From Gammaproteobacteria bacterium (GTDB taxonomy: Bacteria > Pseudomonadota > Gammaproteobacteria > Nitrosococcales > Methylophagaceae): a stretch of 33,404 bases of DNA. Made by a program: the position numbers and the translations under genes. The notes beneath the pieces were generated by a model, which was not told the origin of the DNA, did no database searches, and was given only the letters and a program-made list of their open reading frames with translations. The stretch spans positions 1-33,404 of the forward strand of contig JARGFJ010000026.1 of assembly GCA_029210875.1 (NCBI GenBank), read 5' to 3'. This document shows, in pieces, positions 26,271 to 33,404 of the stretch (position 1 is its first letter; each line of letters begins with the position of its first letter).

Positions 26271-26810
26271 ATGAAACAACTTCAACACGTCTTCGATAAT
26301 GCCGACCTTTTGTATAACCTGACCGAAATTGATCAAGCCCTAGTGCAATTATCAGAACAATTAAGTTCAGAGTATTCACAGTTAAATCCGTTATTACTCT
26401 GTGTAATGACTGGGTCAGTGATAACAGCAGGGCAATTATTACCTAAATTGGTTTTTCCACTGGAATTGGACTATATCCATGTCACACGTTATGGCGATAA
26501 AACCGTTGGCGGTGACTTAAACTGGTTACATCGTCCTGTAAGCGATTTAGCTAATCGTCATGTTATTTTAATTGAAGACATTTATGATGAAGGTGTGACC
26601 TTGCATACCTTGCGTGATTATTGTGAAAAAGCAGGGGCTGCCAGCGTTAAATGTGTTTGTCTGATTGATAAAAATCATAATAATAAAGTGGGAAAACTCC
26701 CTGAGTTTATAGGACTTACTGTGCCTGATCGCTATGTGTTTGGATTTGGTATGGATTACAAAGGCTATTGGCGTAATGCACCAGGTATCTATGCCGTGAA
26801 GGAGTCTTAA
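26271..26810 (+). CDS. hpt: Hypoxanthine(-guanine) phosphoribosyltransferase
   Basis: Adds phosphoribosyl to hypoxanthine (and perhaps guanine) to give IMP. The 179-residue product has the PRPP-binding loop VILIEDIYDEGVTLHTL near 97-113, VMTGSVITAGQLL near 45-57 and a C-terminal GFGMDYKGYWRNAPGI, close to the HGPRT pattern for purine stacking. It is one base before mtnP and cotranscribed. Together they recycle the base of methylthioinosine: mtnP frees hypoxanthine and Hpt returns it to IMP. Confidence 0.93.
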   Translation: MKQLQHVFDNADLLYNLTEIDQALVQLSEQLSSEYSQLNPLLLCVMTGSVITAGQLLPKLVFPLELDYIHVTRYGDKTVGGDLNWLHRPVSDLANRHVILIEDIYDEGVTLHTLRDYCEKAGAASVKCVCLIDKNHNNKVGKLPEFIGLTVPDRYVFGFGMDYKGYWRNAPGIYAVKES

Positions 26811-26811
26811 T

Positions 26812-27552
26812 ATGACTGTATTGGCGATTATCGGTGGTACGGGTTTGAGTGAGCTTGATGATCTCGTTATTCACGGATATAAGCAGGTCGATACCCCGTT
26901 TGGTCAAACGTCATCTGATATTTTGATCGGGGACTTGGCGGGGCAATCTGTTTTGTTTTTACCAAGACATGGTCAAAATCACACTATTCCGCCACACAAG
27001 ATTAATTATCGTGCGAATATTTGGGCCTTACATAGTTTGGGTGTCGCATCAATTATTGCTGTTGCTGCAGTAGGTGGTATCCGTGACGATATGGCACCTG
27101 GTGTAATAGCGGTACCAGATCAAATTATTGACTACACCTATGGCCGTGAGCATAGTTTTTTTAGTGAAAATTTTTGTTCAGATAATCATATTGATTTTAC
27201 CTATCCATACGATCAGGTTTTGCGCCAGCAATTACTTGCTGCTGGTGAACAACGCAACATTAACATGATTGATGGTGGCACCTATGGCGCAACGCAAGGT
27301 CCACGATTAGAGACGGCTGCAGAAATCAACAGAATGGCACAAGATGGTTGTGCAATGGTCGGTATGACGGGTATGCCTGAAGCAGGTTTAGCGAGAGAGT
27401 TAAACATGGCTTATGCCACTTGTGCGGTAATGGCTAACTGGGCAGCGGGTTTAAGCGATGGTGTGATTAGTATGACAGCGATCGAACACACCCTTAATTT
27501 AGGAATGAAGCATGTCAAACAGATCGTTAGCCAGCTTATTCTGACACAGTAG
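26812..27552 (+). CDS. mtnP: S-methyl-5'-thioinosine phosphorylase (MTAP family)
   Basis: A purine nucleoside phosphorylase of 246 residues. GGTGLSELDD near 8-17 binds phosphate, FLPRHGQNHTIPPHKINYRAN is the ribose/phosphate region, and VGMTGMPEAGLARELNM follows near 182-198. MTAP-family members act on methylthioadenosine or methylthioinosine. The adjacent hypoxanthine phosphoribosyltransferase favours methylthioinosine, as in Pseudomonas (inference from context). That route needs an MTA deaminase gene elsewhere. Its end overlaps the convergent csiV end by 17 bp. Confidence 0.9.
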   Translation: MTVLAIIGGTGLSELDDLVIHGYKQVDTPFGQTSSDILIGDLAGQSVLFLPRHGQNHTIPPHKINYRANIWALHSLGVASIIAVAAVGGIRDDMAPGVIAVPDQIIDYTYGREHSFFSENFCSDNHIDFTYPYDQVLRQQLLAAGEQRNINMIDGGTYGATQGPRLETAAEINRMAQDGCAMVGMTGMPEAGLARELNMAYATCAVMANWAAGLSDGVISMTAIEHTLNLGMKHVKQIVSQLILTQ

Positions 27553-28198
27553 GTGCGGCTTCTGTTGGCAATGAAAATGATTTCAGTTGATTAATGCCAA
27601 CTTGTGCAGCTTCAGGTGTTGCGACTGGCGTTAATTCCAGCAAGGCTCCGAATTTGGGATGATCAAACAAATAGACTTTTCTTGATCGAATACGTTGAGA
27701 TTGTTCAAGATGAGGATTGCGAGAGGCATTAATATCAGCACCATCAGGTGTGACATCGGACCAACTGTTAACATTTATCTGGTTTTCCATCATCCATAAG
27801 TCTAATTTGGCGTGAAGATAGGTCGCTTTATAAAGTTGTATCGAACCTGAAATAAAACCATCATTTGATTTAACTTCAATGGTTTGTGATCGCCCTTTGC
27901 TTAACATGGATTGTTGCCATGCCTGATAATAATGCACGCGGTATCCTGCCGAGCGATTCAGATTTCCTACGATATTGGTCAATGAGTGTGTTTGTGCCGG
28001 TTGGATGTATGCATTTGCCATTGTCGGGTTGAGAACTGCTTCAGCAATTTTAGTCAATGGCCATTGTTCATCGCTATAGCTATTAAGTTGTTCAAACACA
28101 AGCAATTCAACTTGATACCATTGTTCGGCACGTGCTTGTGTGGTTACAAATAAAGCGAATAGTGTGAAGATAATGTGTGTGAAATGATATGATTTCAT
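27536..28198 (-). CDS. csiV: CsiV-like periplasmic protein
   Basis: A 220-residue exported protein: signal peptide cut near ARA at 24, then EQWYQVELLVFEQL, the opening typical of CsiV, and a C-terminal FDHPKFGALLELTPV. CsiV was described in Shewanella/Vibrio-type bacteria as a cell-wall-associated partner protein (peptidoglycan-binding, cold-shock related naming varies). In other gammaproteobacteria it adjoins mfd; mfd is not here. I am fairly sure of the family, not of the role. Confidence 0.8.
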   Translation of the reverse strand: MKSYHFTHIIFTLFALFVTTQARAEQWYQVELLVFEQLNSYSDEQWPLTKIAEAVLNPTMANAYIQPAQTHSLTNIVGNLNRSAGYRVHYYQAWQQSMLSKGRSQTIEVKSNDGFISGSIQLYKATYLHAKLDLWMMENQINVNSWSDVTPDGADINASRNPHLEQSQRIRSRKVYLFDHPKFGALLELTPVATPEAAQVGINQLKSFSLPTEAAPTVSE

Positions 28199-28329
28199 GG
28201 TAGGTCTGAATTCAAAATAGTATGACTATTGTGCTGTTTCATGTTGAAAAAGTCCAAGATTTATCTTGAACATTATTTTTACTGTTATTATTTGGTTTGT
28301 CATTTTATCTATTTATCCGGAGAACAAAA

Positions 28330-29250
28330 ATGGAAGGTTTCTCAGCATTTGTACTTTTTTTCCTTGTCCTTGCAATTGTCATTGTTCTTATGGGCGTTAA
28401 GTCGGTGCAACAGGGGCGCGAATTCACTGTTGAACGATTTGGCCGTTATACACGCACCTTGCGTCCAGGTCTTAATTTGATCGTACCTGTAGTCGACACT
28501 ATTGGCGCCAAGATCAATATGATGGAACAGGTGTTAGATGTACCCTCACAAGAGATCATTACTAAAGATAATGCGATGGTACAAGTGGATGGCGTCGTGT
28601 TTTTCCAAGCGATTGATGCAGCCAAAGCAGCCTATGAAGTCAATAATCTTCATAATGCAATTCTAAATTTAGTCATGACCAATATTCGTACGGTTATGGG
28701 GTCGATGGATTTAGACGAATTATTATCAAAACGTGATGAAATCAATGCGCGCTTGCTTCATGTTGTTGATGATGCAACCACGCCTTGGGGCGTTAAAGTG
28801 ACGCGTATCGAGATTAAAGATATTGCACCACCTGCTGATTTGGTTGAAGCGATGGGGCGTCAAATGAAGGCTGAGCGGGTTAAACGTGCCAATATTCTGG
28901 AAGCAGAAGGGTTGAGACAATCTGAAATCTTACGAGCAGAAGGTGAAAAACAAGCAGCAGTATTAGAAGCAGAAGGTCGACGTGAGGCAGCATTTAGAGA
29001 TGCTGAAGCGCGCGAACGGTTAGCACAGGCTGAAGCTGCAGCGACTACCATGGTGTCTGAAGCGATTGCAAAAGGTGATATTCAGGCAATTAATTATTTT
29101 GTCGCTCAAAAATATGTTGAGGCAATGAAAGATATGGCGAGTGCTGACAATCATAAAGTTGTGTTTATGCCACTGGAAGCTAGTGCTGTAATTGGTTCCT
29201 TAGGTGGTCTTGCAGAATTAGCAAAAGATACCTTCAAGAAGGAAGTGTAA
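28330..29250 (+). CDS. qmcA: SPFH/stomatin-family membrane protein QmcA
   Basis: A 306-residue stomatin-like protein. One N-terminal transmembrane segment (about 5-22), then the SPFH domain ([31 protein letters not shown]), then a long alanine/glutamate-rich coiled coil ([27 protein letters not shown] and so on, about 175-240). It organises large membrane assemblies and pairs with NfeD-type proteins. The frame is open upstream to another ATG, but GGAG seven bases before the ATG at 28330 fixes the start. It is followed 2 bp later by the NfeD gene, the classical partner. Confidence 0.94.
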   Translation: MEGFSAFVLFFLVLAIVIVLMGVKSVQQGREFTVERFGRYTRTLRPGLNLIVPVVDTIGAKINMMEQVLDVPSQEIITKDNAMVQVDGVVFFQAIDAAKAAYEVNNLHNAILNLVMTNIRTVMGSMDLDELLSKRDEINARLLHVVDDATTPWGVKVTRIEIKDIAPPADLVEAMGRQMKAERVKRANILEAEGLRQSEILRAEGEKQAAVLEAEGRREAAFRDAEARERLAQAEAAATTMVSEAIAKGDIQAINYFVAQKYVEAMKDMASADNHKVVFMPLEASAVIGSLGGLAELAKDTFKKEV

Positions 29251-29252
29251 GG

Positions 29253-29705
29253 ATGGATGCCTTGATACCCTTTGTACCTGACTTTTGGCATTGGTGGATA
29301 GTTGCGGTTGTTTTGGTCATCATTGAAATTTTAGCACCGACCTTTTTTGCAATGTGGATGGCGATTGCCGCGTTTTTGACTGGGGTAGCGTTGTATTTAA
29401 TGCCTGATATGACATGGGAGTATCAGGTGTTGATGTTTGCGTTATTGTCGGTGATAAGTATCGTGCTATGGCGTAATTATTATTCAAAAAATCCGATAGC
29501 GACTGATGAACCTTTACTTAATCGCCGTGGAGAACAATATGTTGGCCGTGTTATTACCTTGAAAACGCCGATTGTTGATGGTCAAGGCAAAATTCAAATT
29601 GATGATTCAACATGGAAAATTGAAGGCGAAGACTGCCCAGAAGGCACCAAAGTTAAAATTACCAGTGTTAACAATGTGGTTTTTACGGTTGAGATACAGC
29701 ACTAA
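29253..29705 (+). CDS. NfeD-like membrane protein (partner of QmcA)
   Basis: A 150-residue protein with hydrophobic segments at about 10-30, 31-50 and 55-72, then a cytoplasmic OB-fold-like beta domain (GEQYVGRVITLKTPIVDG, then DDSTWKIEG). This is the short NfeD1b/YbbK type, which associates with stomatin-like proteins. It starts 2 bp after qmcA and sits 6 bp before roxA. No protease domain is present, unlike long NfeD. Confidence 0.92.
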   Translation: MDALIPFVPDFWHWWIVAVVLVIIEILAPTFFAMWMAIAAFLTGVALYLMPDMTWEYQVLMFALLSVISIVLWRNYYSKNPIATDEPLLNRRGEQYVGRVITLKTPIVDGQGKIQIDDSTWKIEGEDCPEGTKVKITSVNNVVFTVEIQH

Positions 29706-29711
29706 TTATTT

Positions 29712-30887
29712 ATGGCTGAATTTTTCAACACAGGCTTAAGCCAGCAAGATTTTTTAGAACAATATTGGCAGAAAAAACCACTTGTTATTCGTCAAGCACT
29801 TAAGCAGTTCAAATCGCCCATTTCACCAGAGGATCTAGCGGGACTGGCGTGTGAACCTGATATTGAATCTCGCTTGATCCAAGAGTTTGGTAGTCAAGGT
29901 TCATGGCAAGTCCGGCATGGGCCATTTTCAGAACAGGATTTTGAGACCTTACCTGCTACACATTGGACCTTATTGGTTCAAGATGTTGATAAACATGTCC
30001 CAGATACACAAGCTATTCTTGATCCATTCCGATTTATACCCGATTGGCGTCGAGATGACTTAATGATTAGCTATGCACCTGAGCATGGCACGGTAGGCCC
30101 TCATACTGATGGTTATGATGTGTTTTTATTACAAGCTATGGGAACACGACGCTGGCAAATAAGTGATCAGCCCTTAATTAAACCTGATTTATTAAAGGGA
30201 TTAGATCTACAAATCCTGGCTGAATTTGATCCGGATCATACTTGGGATTTGCACGCAGGCGATATCTTGTATTTACCGCCATATTTTGCTCATCATGGTG
30301 TGGCACTAAATGACTGTATGACTTTTTCGGTAGGTTTTAGAGCGCCAAGTCAGACCGATATGTTGGATGCTGTCATTAACAGTTTGTTAGAACATAATTT
30401 GGCTACTGGTCGCTATCATGATCCTGATTTGCTGGTGGCAGCGCATCAATCAGAGATTGATCCAGCAACAATAGCACGTTTAAAACAGTTATTACATCAA
30501 ACGATAGAGCAAGCCGAACCTGTGTTGGCGGAAGCCTTGGGCAACTATGTCAGTGAAACAAAATCAAGCCTGGCAATCCTGGCTGAAGAAGCTATAACTG
30601 ATACCCCTGGCATTGATGATATTAGCCAGGAATTTGAGCTGGGGCATACTTTAAAACGTAATTTATATTACCGCTTTGCCTGGACTGCGTATGATGATTA
30701 TGCTCAGTTATTTTTAGCTGGTGTCAGTTATCGTGTTGATAAAAAAGATGCTCAATTTTTACCGATGCTGACTGAAAATCCAGTCATTACTCACCATGAC
30801 TGGCAACACATTATAACTGGCTCATCATTAGCTGAACTGTTATGCCAACTTATCGCAGAAGGAGGGTGGTACTGGCAAGAAAGTTAA
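29712..30887 (+). CDS. roxA: Ribosomal protein uL16 3-hydroxylase RoxA (JmjC oxygenase)
   Basis: Fe(II)/2-oxoglutarate oxygenase that hydroxylates an arginine of ribosomal protein uL16 (known for E. coli YcfD). The 391-residue protein has the iron triad HTD in TVGPHTDGYDVF (first His and Asp) and the distal His in YLPPYFAHHGVA, with SVGFRAPS after it, and a C-terminal winged-helix domain. Length is close to YcfD (373). No Shine-Dalgarno is seen, so it may be translationally coupled to the NfeD gene. Its stop lies 8 bp from the convergent zinc-ribbon gene. Confidence 0.94.
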   Translation: MAEFFNTGLSQQDFLEQYWQKKPLVIRQALKQFKSPISPEDLAGLACEPDIESRLIQEFGSQGSWQVRHGPFSEQDFETLPATHWTLLVQDVDKHVPDTQAILDPFRFIPDWRRDDLMISYAPEHGTVGPHTDGYDVFLLQAMGTRRWQISDQPLIKPDLLKGLDLQILAEFDPDHTWDLHAGDILYLPPYFAHHGVALNDCMTFSVGFRAPSQTDMLDAVINSLLEHNLATGRYHDPDLLVAAHQSEIDPATIARLKQLLHQTIEQAEPVLAEALGNYVSETKSSLAILAEEAITDTPGIDDISQEFELGHTLKRNLYYRFAWTAYDDYAQLFLAGVSYRVDKKDAQFLPMLTENPVITHHDWQHIITGSSLAELLCQLIAEGGWYWQES

Positions 30888-30895
30888 ATACTGTG

Positions 30896-31411
30896 TTATT
30901 TGCGTCGTGTCCGTTTGAATGTTGTTTTATGACATTTAGGGCAAGGTGGAATACGACTGGTTTTGTTAAAATGGATCAGAGTGTCACATTCCAGACAGGC
31001 TAGCGTACCGATGCTGGTAATTTCGCCAGTGTGATATTCTTGGGCTCGTCTTGCCTGTTGTGCCAATTTAGTCAATTCTAATCGTGTTTTATCTGCGACT
31101 TTAGCAAATAGTTCCAAGGCACGATCTTCAATTAATTCGATATCAAAACGAAACCAACTCGACAGTTGTTCACCTGAATGTTCAAGATGTTCAGCAGCAT
31201 CATGTAGATCACGTAATAAATAATTTCCGAGTTTTTCCGCTTCTTCCTGGGTCAGCTCTTTTAGATCTATGGCCTGTTGTTTAGCTTTTTCAATATTCTT
31301 CTGGAGCGCCGGTAGCGCTTGATGTTCAGCTTTACTGAGTAATTCATCAACACGTTGCATCATGTTGTCATATGCTGCAATCAATTTTTGCTCTAAATTT
31401 TGTTCGTTCAT
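30896..31411 (-). CDS. Zinc-ribbon protein (DUF1451/YbeL-like)
   Basis: A 171-residue protein with long amphipathic helices for most of its length (about 1-130, coiled-coil like) and a C-terminal four-cysteine zinc ribbon: ACLECDTL and PPCPKCHKT, then a basic tail RTRRK. This is the layout of the DUF1451/YbeL family, whose function is unknown. A strong site (AAGGAG eight bases before) marks the ATG. It is divergent from dsbB with a 68-bp gap. Confidence 0.88.
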   Translation of the reverse strand: MNEQNLEQKLIAAYDNMMQRVDELLSKAEHQALPALQKNIEKAKQQAIDLKELTQEEAEKLGNYLLRDLHDAAEHLEHSGEQLSSWFRFDIELIEDRALELFAKVADKTRLELTKLAQQARRAQEYHTGEITSIGTLACLECDTLIHFNKTSRIPPCPKCHKTTFKRTRRK

Positions 31412-31480
31412 ACTGATTACTCCTTTATACCTGAACTATATTACTGTAAGTTAGCACACTATTATTGTTTGGAGGTAGTG

Positions 31481-31969
31481 ATGTTATCTACACGAAGTAT
31501 ATTTGGTTTGGGTTTTGTATTTTGTAGTGTGATGTTAGCGATAGCGGGATATTTCCAGATGGTCGAACAGTTAGAGCCATGCCCATTATGTATTTTGCAG
31601 CGCGTATTGACCTTGTTTGTTGGTGTGGTATTGCTTATTGCTATTTTACATAATCCTAAACAACTTGGAATGCGCATTTACGGCAGTATTGCGGGATTGT
31701 TCGCATTGATAGGTGCGGGCATTTCTGCTCGCCATGTTTGGCTACAAAGTTTGCCTGAAGATCAGGTACCGAGCTGCGGTCCTGGCTTAAACTTCATGTT
31801 AGAAAATTTTGCATTGAACGACACGATTAATATGGTGTTACGTGGTTCTGGTGAATGTGCTGAAGTAGTGTGGACCTTTATGGGTATTAGTATTCCAGGG
31901 TGGACTTTACTCGCATTTGTATTGTTATTTGTGGCAACAATGAGCCAGGTATTTAGAAAATCACCTTAA
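31481..31969 (+). CDS. dsbB: Disulfide bond formation protein B
   Basis: Inner-membrane quinone reductase that reoxidises DsbA. The 162-residue product has four transmembrane segments and the two cysteine pairs: C34-C37 in EPCPLCILQR and C99/C126 in the periplasmic loop (SCGPGLNF, SGECAEV). GGAGG five bases before the ATG at 31481 sets the start; the frame is open 27 codons upstream. It ends 3 bp from the convergent mshK stop. It may help fold the exported cytochromes and pilins encoded elsewhere in the window (inference). Confidence 0.96.
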   Translation: MLSTRSIFGLGFVFCSVMLAIAGYFQMVEQLEPCPLCILQRVLTLFVGVVLLIAILHNPKQLGMRIYGSIAGLFALIGAGISARHVWLQSLPEDQVPSCGPGLNFMLENFALNDTINMVLRGSGECAEVVWTFMGISIPGWTLLAFVLLFVATMSQVFRKSP

Positions 31970-31972
31970 GAT

Positions 31973-32338
31973 TTATGGTACTTGGCTTTGAAAGCGGCTA
32001 ATCATTGGTTTATCGAGTGATAATTCGATCCGTTTATTGTCTGCGAGTAATTCAACTTTTTGATGGCTAATTGTCATAATGGTGGCGCCATTGATTTCAT
32101 CACCAATCTGAACTTGTTTACCATTGATCACGGCTATTTGTTTATATGAATCAACTACGGTACTGTTTAATACCCATTCAGGTTTGTTCAGGGTTTGTGT
32201 TATCAAGATATTAGGTTCAGTTGAGTTAGCTAAATAGTCTGGTGGCATAGTTGGATCTGTCAATTGAGCAGAAAATGCAGATATAGTGGGGAGTATCAGC
32301 AGATTAAATAGTAAAAAGTTAGCTTTCACGTTAGTCAT
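31973..32338 (-). CDS. mshK: MSHA pilus biogenesis protein MshK (PilP-like)
   Basis: A 121-residue exported protein: signal peptide to SAFS, then QLTDPTMPPD and a small beta domain with VINGKQVQIGDEI and TISHQKVELL. The short PilP-like form after MshJ and the gene order make MshK the best name, linking the inner-membrane alignment complex to the secretin. Starts directly after the mshJ stop. It is the last gene before a convergent dsbB; the secretin gene mshL, which normally follows, is not present. Confidence 0.8.
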   Translation of the reverse strand: MTNVKANFLLFNLLILPTISAFSAQLTDPTMPPDYLANSTEPNILITQTLNKPEWVLNSTVVDSYKQIAVINGKQVQIGDEINGATIMTISHQKVELLADNKRIELSLDKPMISRFQSQVP

Positions 32339-33019
32339 TTATAAACCAATCCAATATTCATTGCTGCTTAGCGTATGAACGCGCAGTTCGATTTCAGCAT
32401 TTGGGTAGTTTGTCACTTTATAGTCTAATTGATCCCAAAATAATTGCCATGGTGATTGCTCTAACATCGTTATATATTGATAGAGTTGTTGGTAAGTCCC
32501 CGCCAGTTTAACCGTCGCAGCATGTTGATATAAAACAGCATCATCATTTTCGGATGTTGTGTTTGTATTAGTGAGTTCATTGAGTGAAATTGACTCGACA
32601 GGCTCATTATTAAGCGATACTAATTGTAATCCATTGTCTTGTTCGAGCAATAGGCTACGTAACAACGTTGTGATTTGCGTTGGGGGAACCAGCTTTTGAA
32701 GATAATCCGTAAGGAGTTGATCTTGTTGTAGTAACTGGTGTTGAGTTAATTCTATGTTTTGCTTGAGTTGCTGCTGTTTTATATTTTGTTCGCTTAATTG
32801 AGCACCAATTTCAATAATAGCCAGATCGTTATCTTGTTGTTGTTGGGACAGTTGTTGTAATTGAACGAGTTGTTGTTTGTATGTCTGTTCTTGTTTGCTC
32901 AAGATGAGACTATCGGCTACAAGATAAATAAGCGTGCATATAACACCTGTCAACAGAATTCTTTCACGGACTGTAACAGAATGAATATAGTTAATAAGGG
33001 CTTTGATAGAAATAGACAT
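32339..33019 (-). CDS. mshJ: MSHA pilus biogenesis protein MshJ (PilO-like)
   Basis: A 226-residue protein with one transmembrane helix (about 19-38), a glutamine-rich coiled coil (about 42-105) and a C-terminal ferredoxin-like domain (AATVKLAGTYQQLYQYITMLEQ). This is the PilO/MshJ plan: part of the inner-membrane alignment subcomplex of a type IV pilus. The ATG overlaps the previous gene's stop as TAATG. Confidence 0.85.
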   Translation of the reverse strand: MSISIKALINYIHSVTVRERILLTGVICTLIYLVADSLILSKQEQTYKQQLVQLQQLSQQQQDNDLAIIEIGAQLSEQNIKQQQLKQNIELTQHQLLQQDQLLTDYLQKLVPPTQITTLLRSLLLEQDNGLQLVSLNNEPVESISLNELTNTNTTSENDDAVLYQHAATVKLAGTYQQLYQYITMLEQSPWQLFWDQLDYKVTNYPNAEIELRVHTLSSNEYWIGL

Positions 33020-33404
33020 TAGCGAACAGCCTTGTCTGAATAAGCTGTATGCAACTTAAAGTGATAGTTCTGTAATGTATCTGTCGGTTTTTGCACTTCA
33101 AATACCGAGAATTGTTGGCCTTTGAATTGGGTCGATTGTGCCAGACTATCGATATACTCAGGAATAAGATCAGGTTGTATTGTATTACCATGCAATGCGA
33201 CGTTTTTACCTGCATCTAATAAAGAAAACTCGGTTAACCAGACATTATCTATTCGTTGTTGACTTAAACCTTCTAATAAAAATGAAAATCCATCACGATT
33301 TCCAAAGTGATAACTTGATAAATAATCATATACCCGTGATCAATGAAAATGCTTGATTATTTCCATAATGAGATCATGATACCCAGATGCTAACGACTTC
33401 ACTC
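33019..33404 (-). CDS. PilN-domain (MshI-type) protein, 3' part, frame interrupted
   Basis: Minus-strand frame ending at TAA (33019-33021), which overlaps the mshJ ATG. From 33339 down it gives 106 residues that look like the C-terminal half of PilN: GFSFLLEGLSQQ, DNVWLTEFSLLDAGKNVALHG, then LIPEYIDSLAQ, FKGQQFSVFEVQKP. An in-frame TGA lies at 33340-33342. Above it the frame is open again, and between 33329 and 33373 a second frame is open (NNQAFSLITG). A one-base loss followed by a one-base gain would join them. The window edge may be a poor-quality end, or the gene is truly broken. No start codon is visible. Confidence 0.6.

Noticed and set aside
1-33404. Phage, IS, CRISPR, tRNA or rRNA elements
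   Set aside because: None seen: no transposase, integrase, repeat array or RNA-like fold I could support.

Overview
The window looks like chromosomal DNA of a free-living, AT-leaning gammaproteobacterium. The evidence is gene content: ttcA, the xseB-ispA-dxs cluster, a mepK/ldtD pair, csiV, roxA (uL16 hydroxylase), qmcA/nfeD, dsbB and MSHA-type pilus genes (mshJ, mshK). A methylotroph or sulfur-oxidiser relative such as Methylophaga is a guess from overall flavour only; nothing here proves it. I saw no rRNA, tRNA, IS element, prophage or CRISPR. No non-coding gap exceeds 300 bp; the longest are about 130-180 bp.

Left part (1-8400, mostly minus strand): a molybdenum-cofactor/tRNA-thiolation operon (mobA-mobB fusion, moeA, ttcA); a divergent retropepsin-like protease ending at a strong bidirectional terminator; then folE2 and queD, downstream of xseB-ispA-dxs. 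That block makes isoprenoid precursors and the first intermediates of queuosine/folate synthesis.

Middle part (8500-11450, plus strand): ribF, then three genes for exported proteins. These are a lipoprotein gene cut by an in-frame amber codon just after its lipobox, a methionine-rich lipoprotein cytochrome c, and a diheme cytochrome c with an internal duplication. A clear GC-rich terminator closes the block. This is the least explained part of the window.

11500-17550 (minus strand): tatD, moxR, a DUF58 gene, a tgpA-type transglutaminase, tcdA and an unrecognised HExxH protein, probably one transcription unit. 17550-23500: a small membrane protein, ggt, trhO, a coiled-coil protein with its own good promoter, mepK and the L,D-transpeptidase, so several genes of envelope and glutathione metabolism.

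23550-33404: a BtuFDC-like ABC importer coupled by ATGA overlaps, divergent from hpt-mtnP (purine salvage from methylthioinosine); csiV; qmcA-nfeD-roxA; a zinc-ribbon protein; dsbB; and at the right edge mshK, mshJ and the 3' part of a PilN-like gene whose frame is interrupted. Most genes are ordinary housekeeping. I did not find a convincing new multi-gene system; the exported cytochrome module at 9.5-11.4 kb is the best candidate for something not described.
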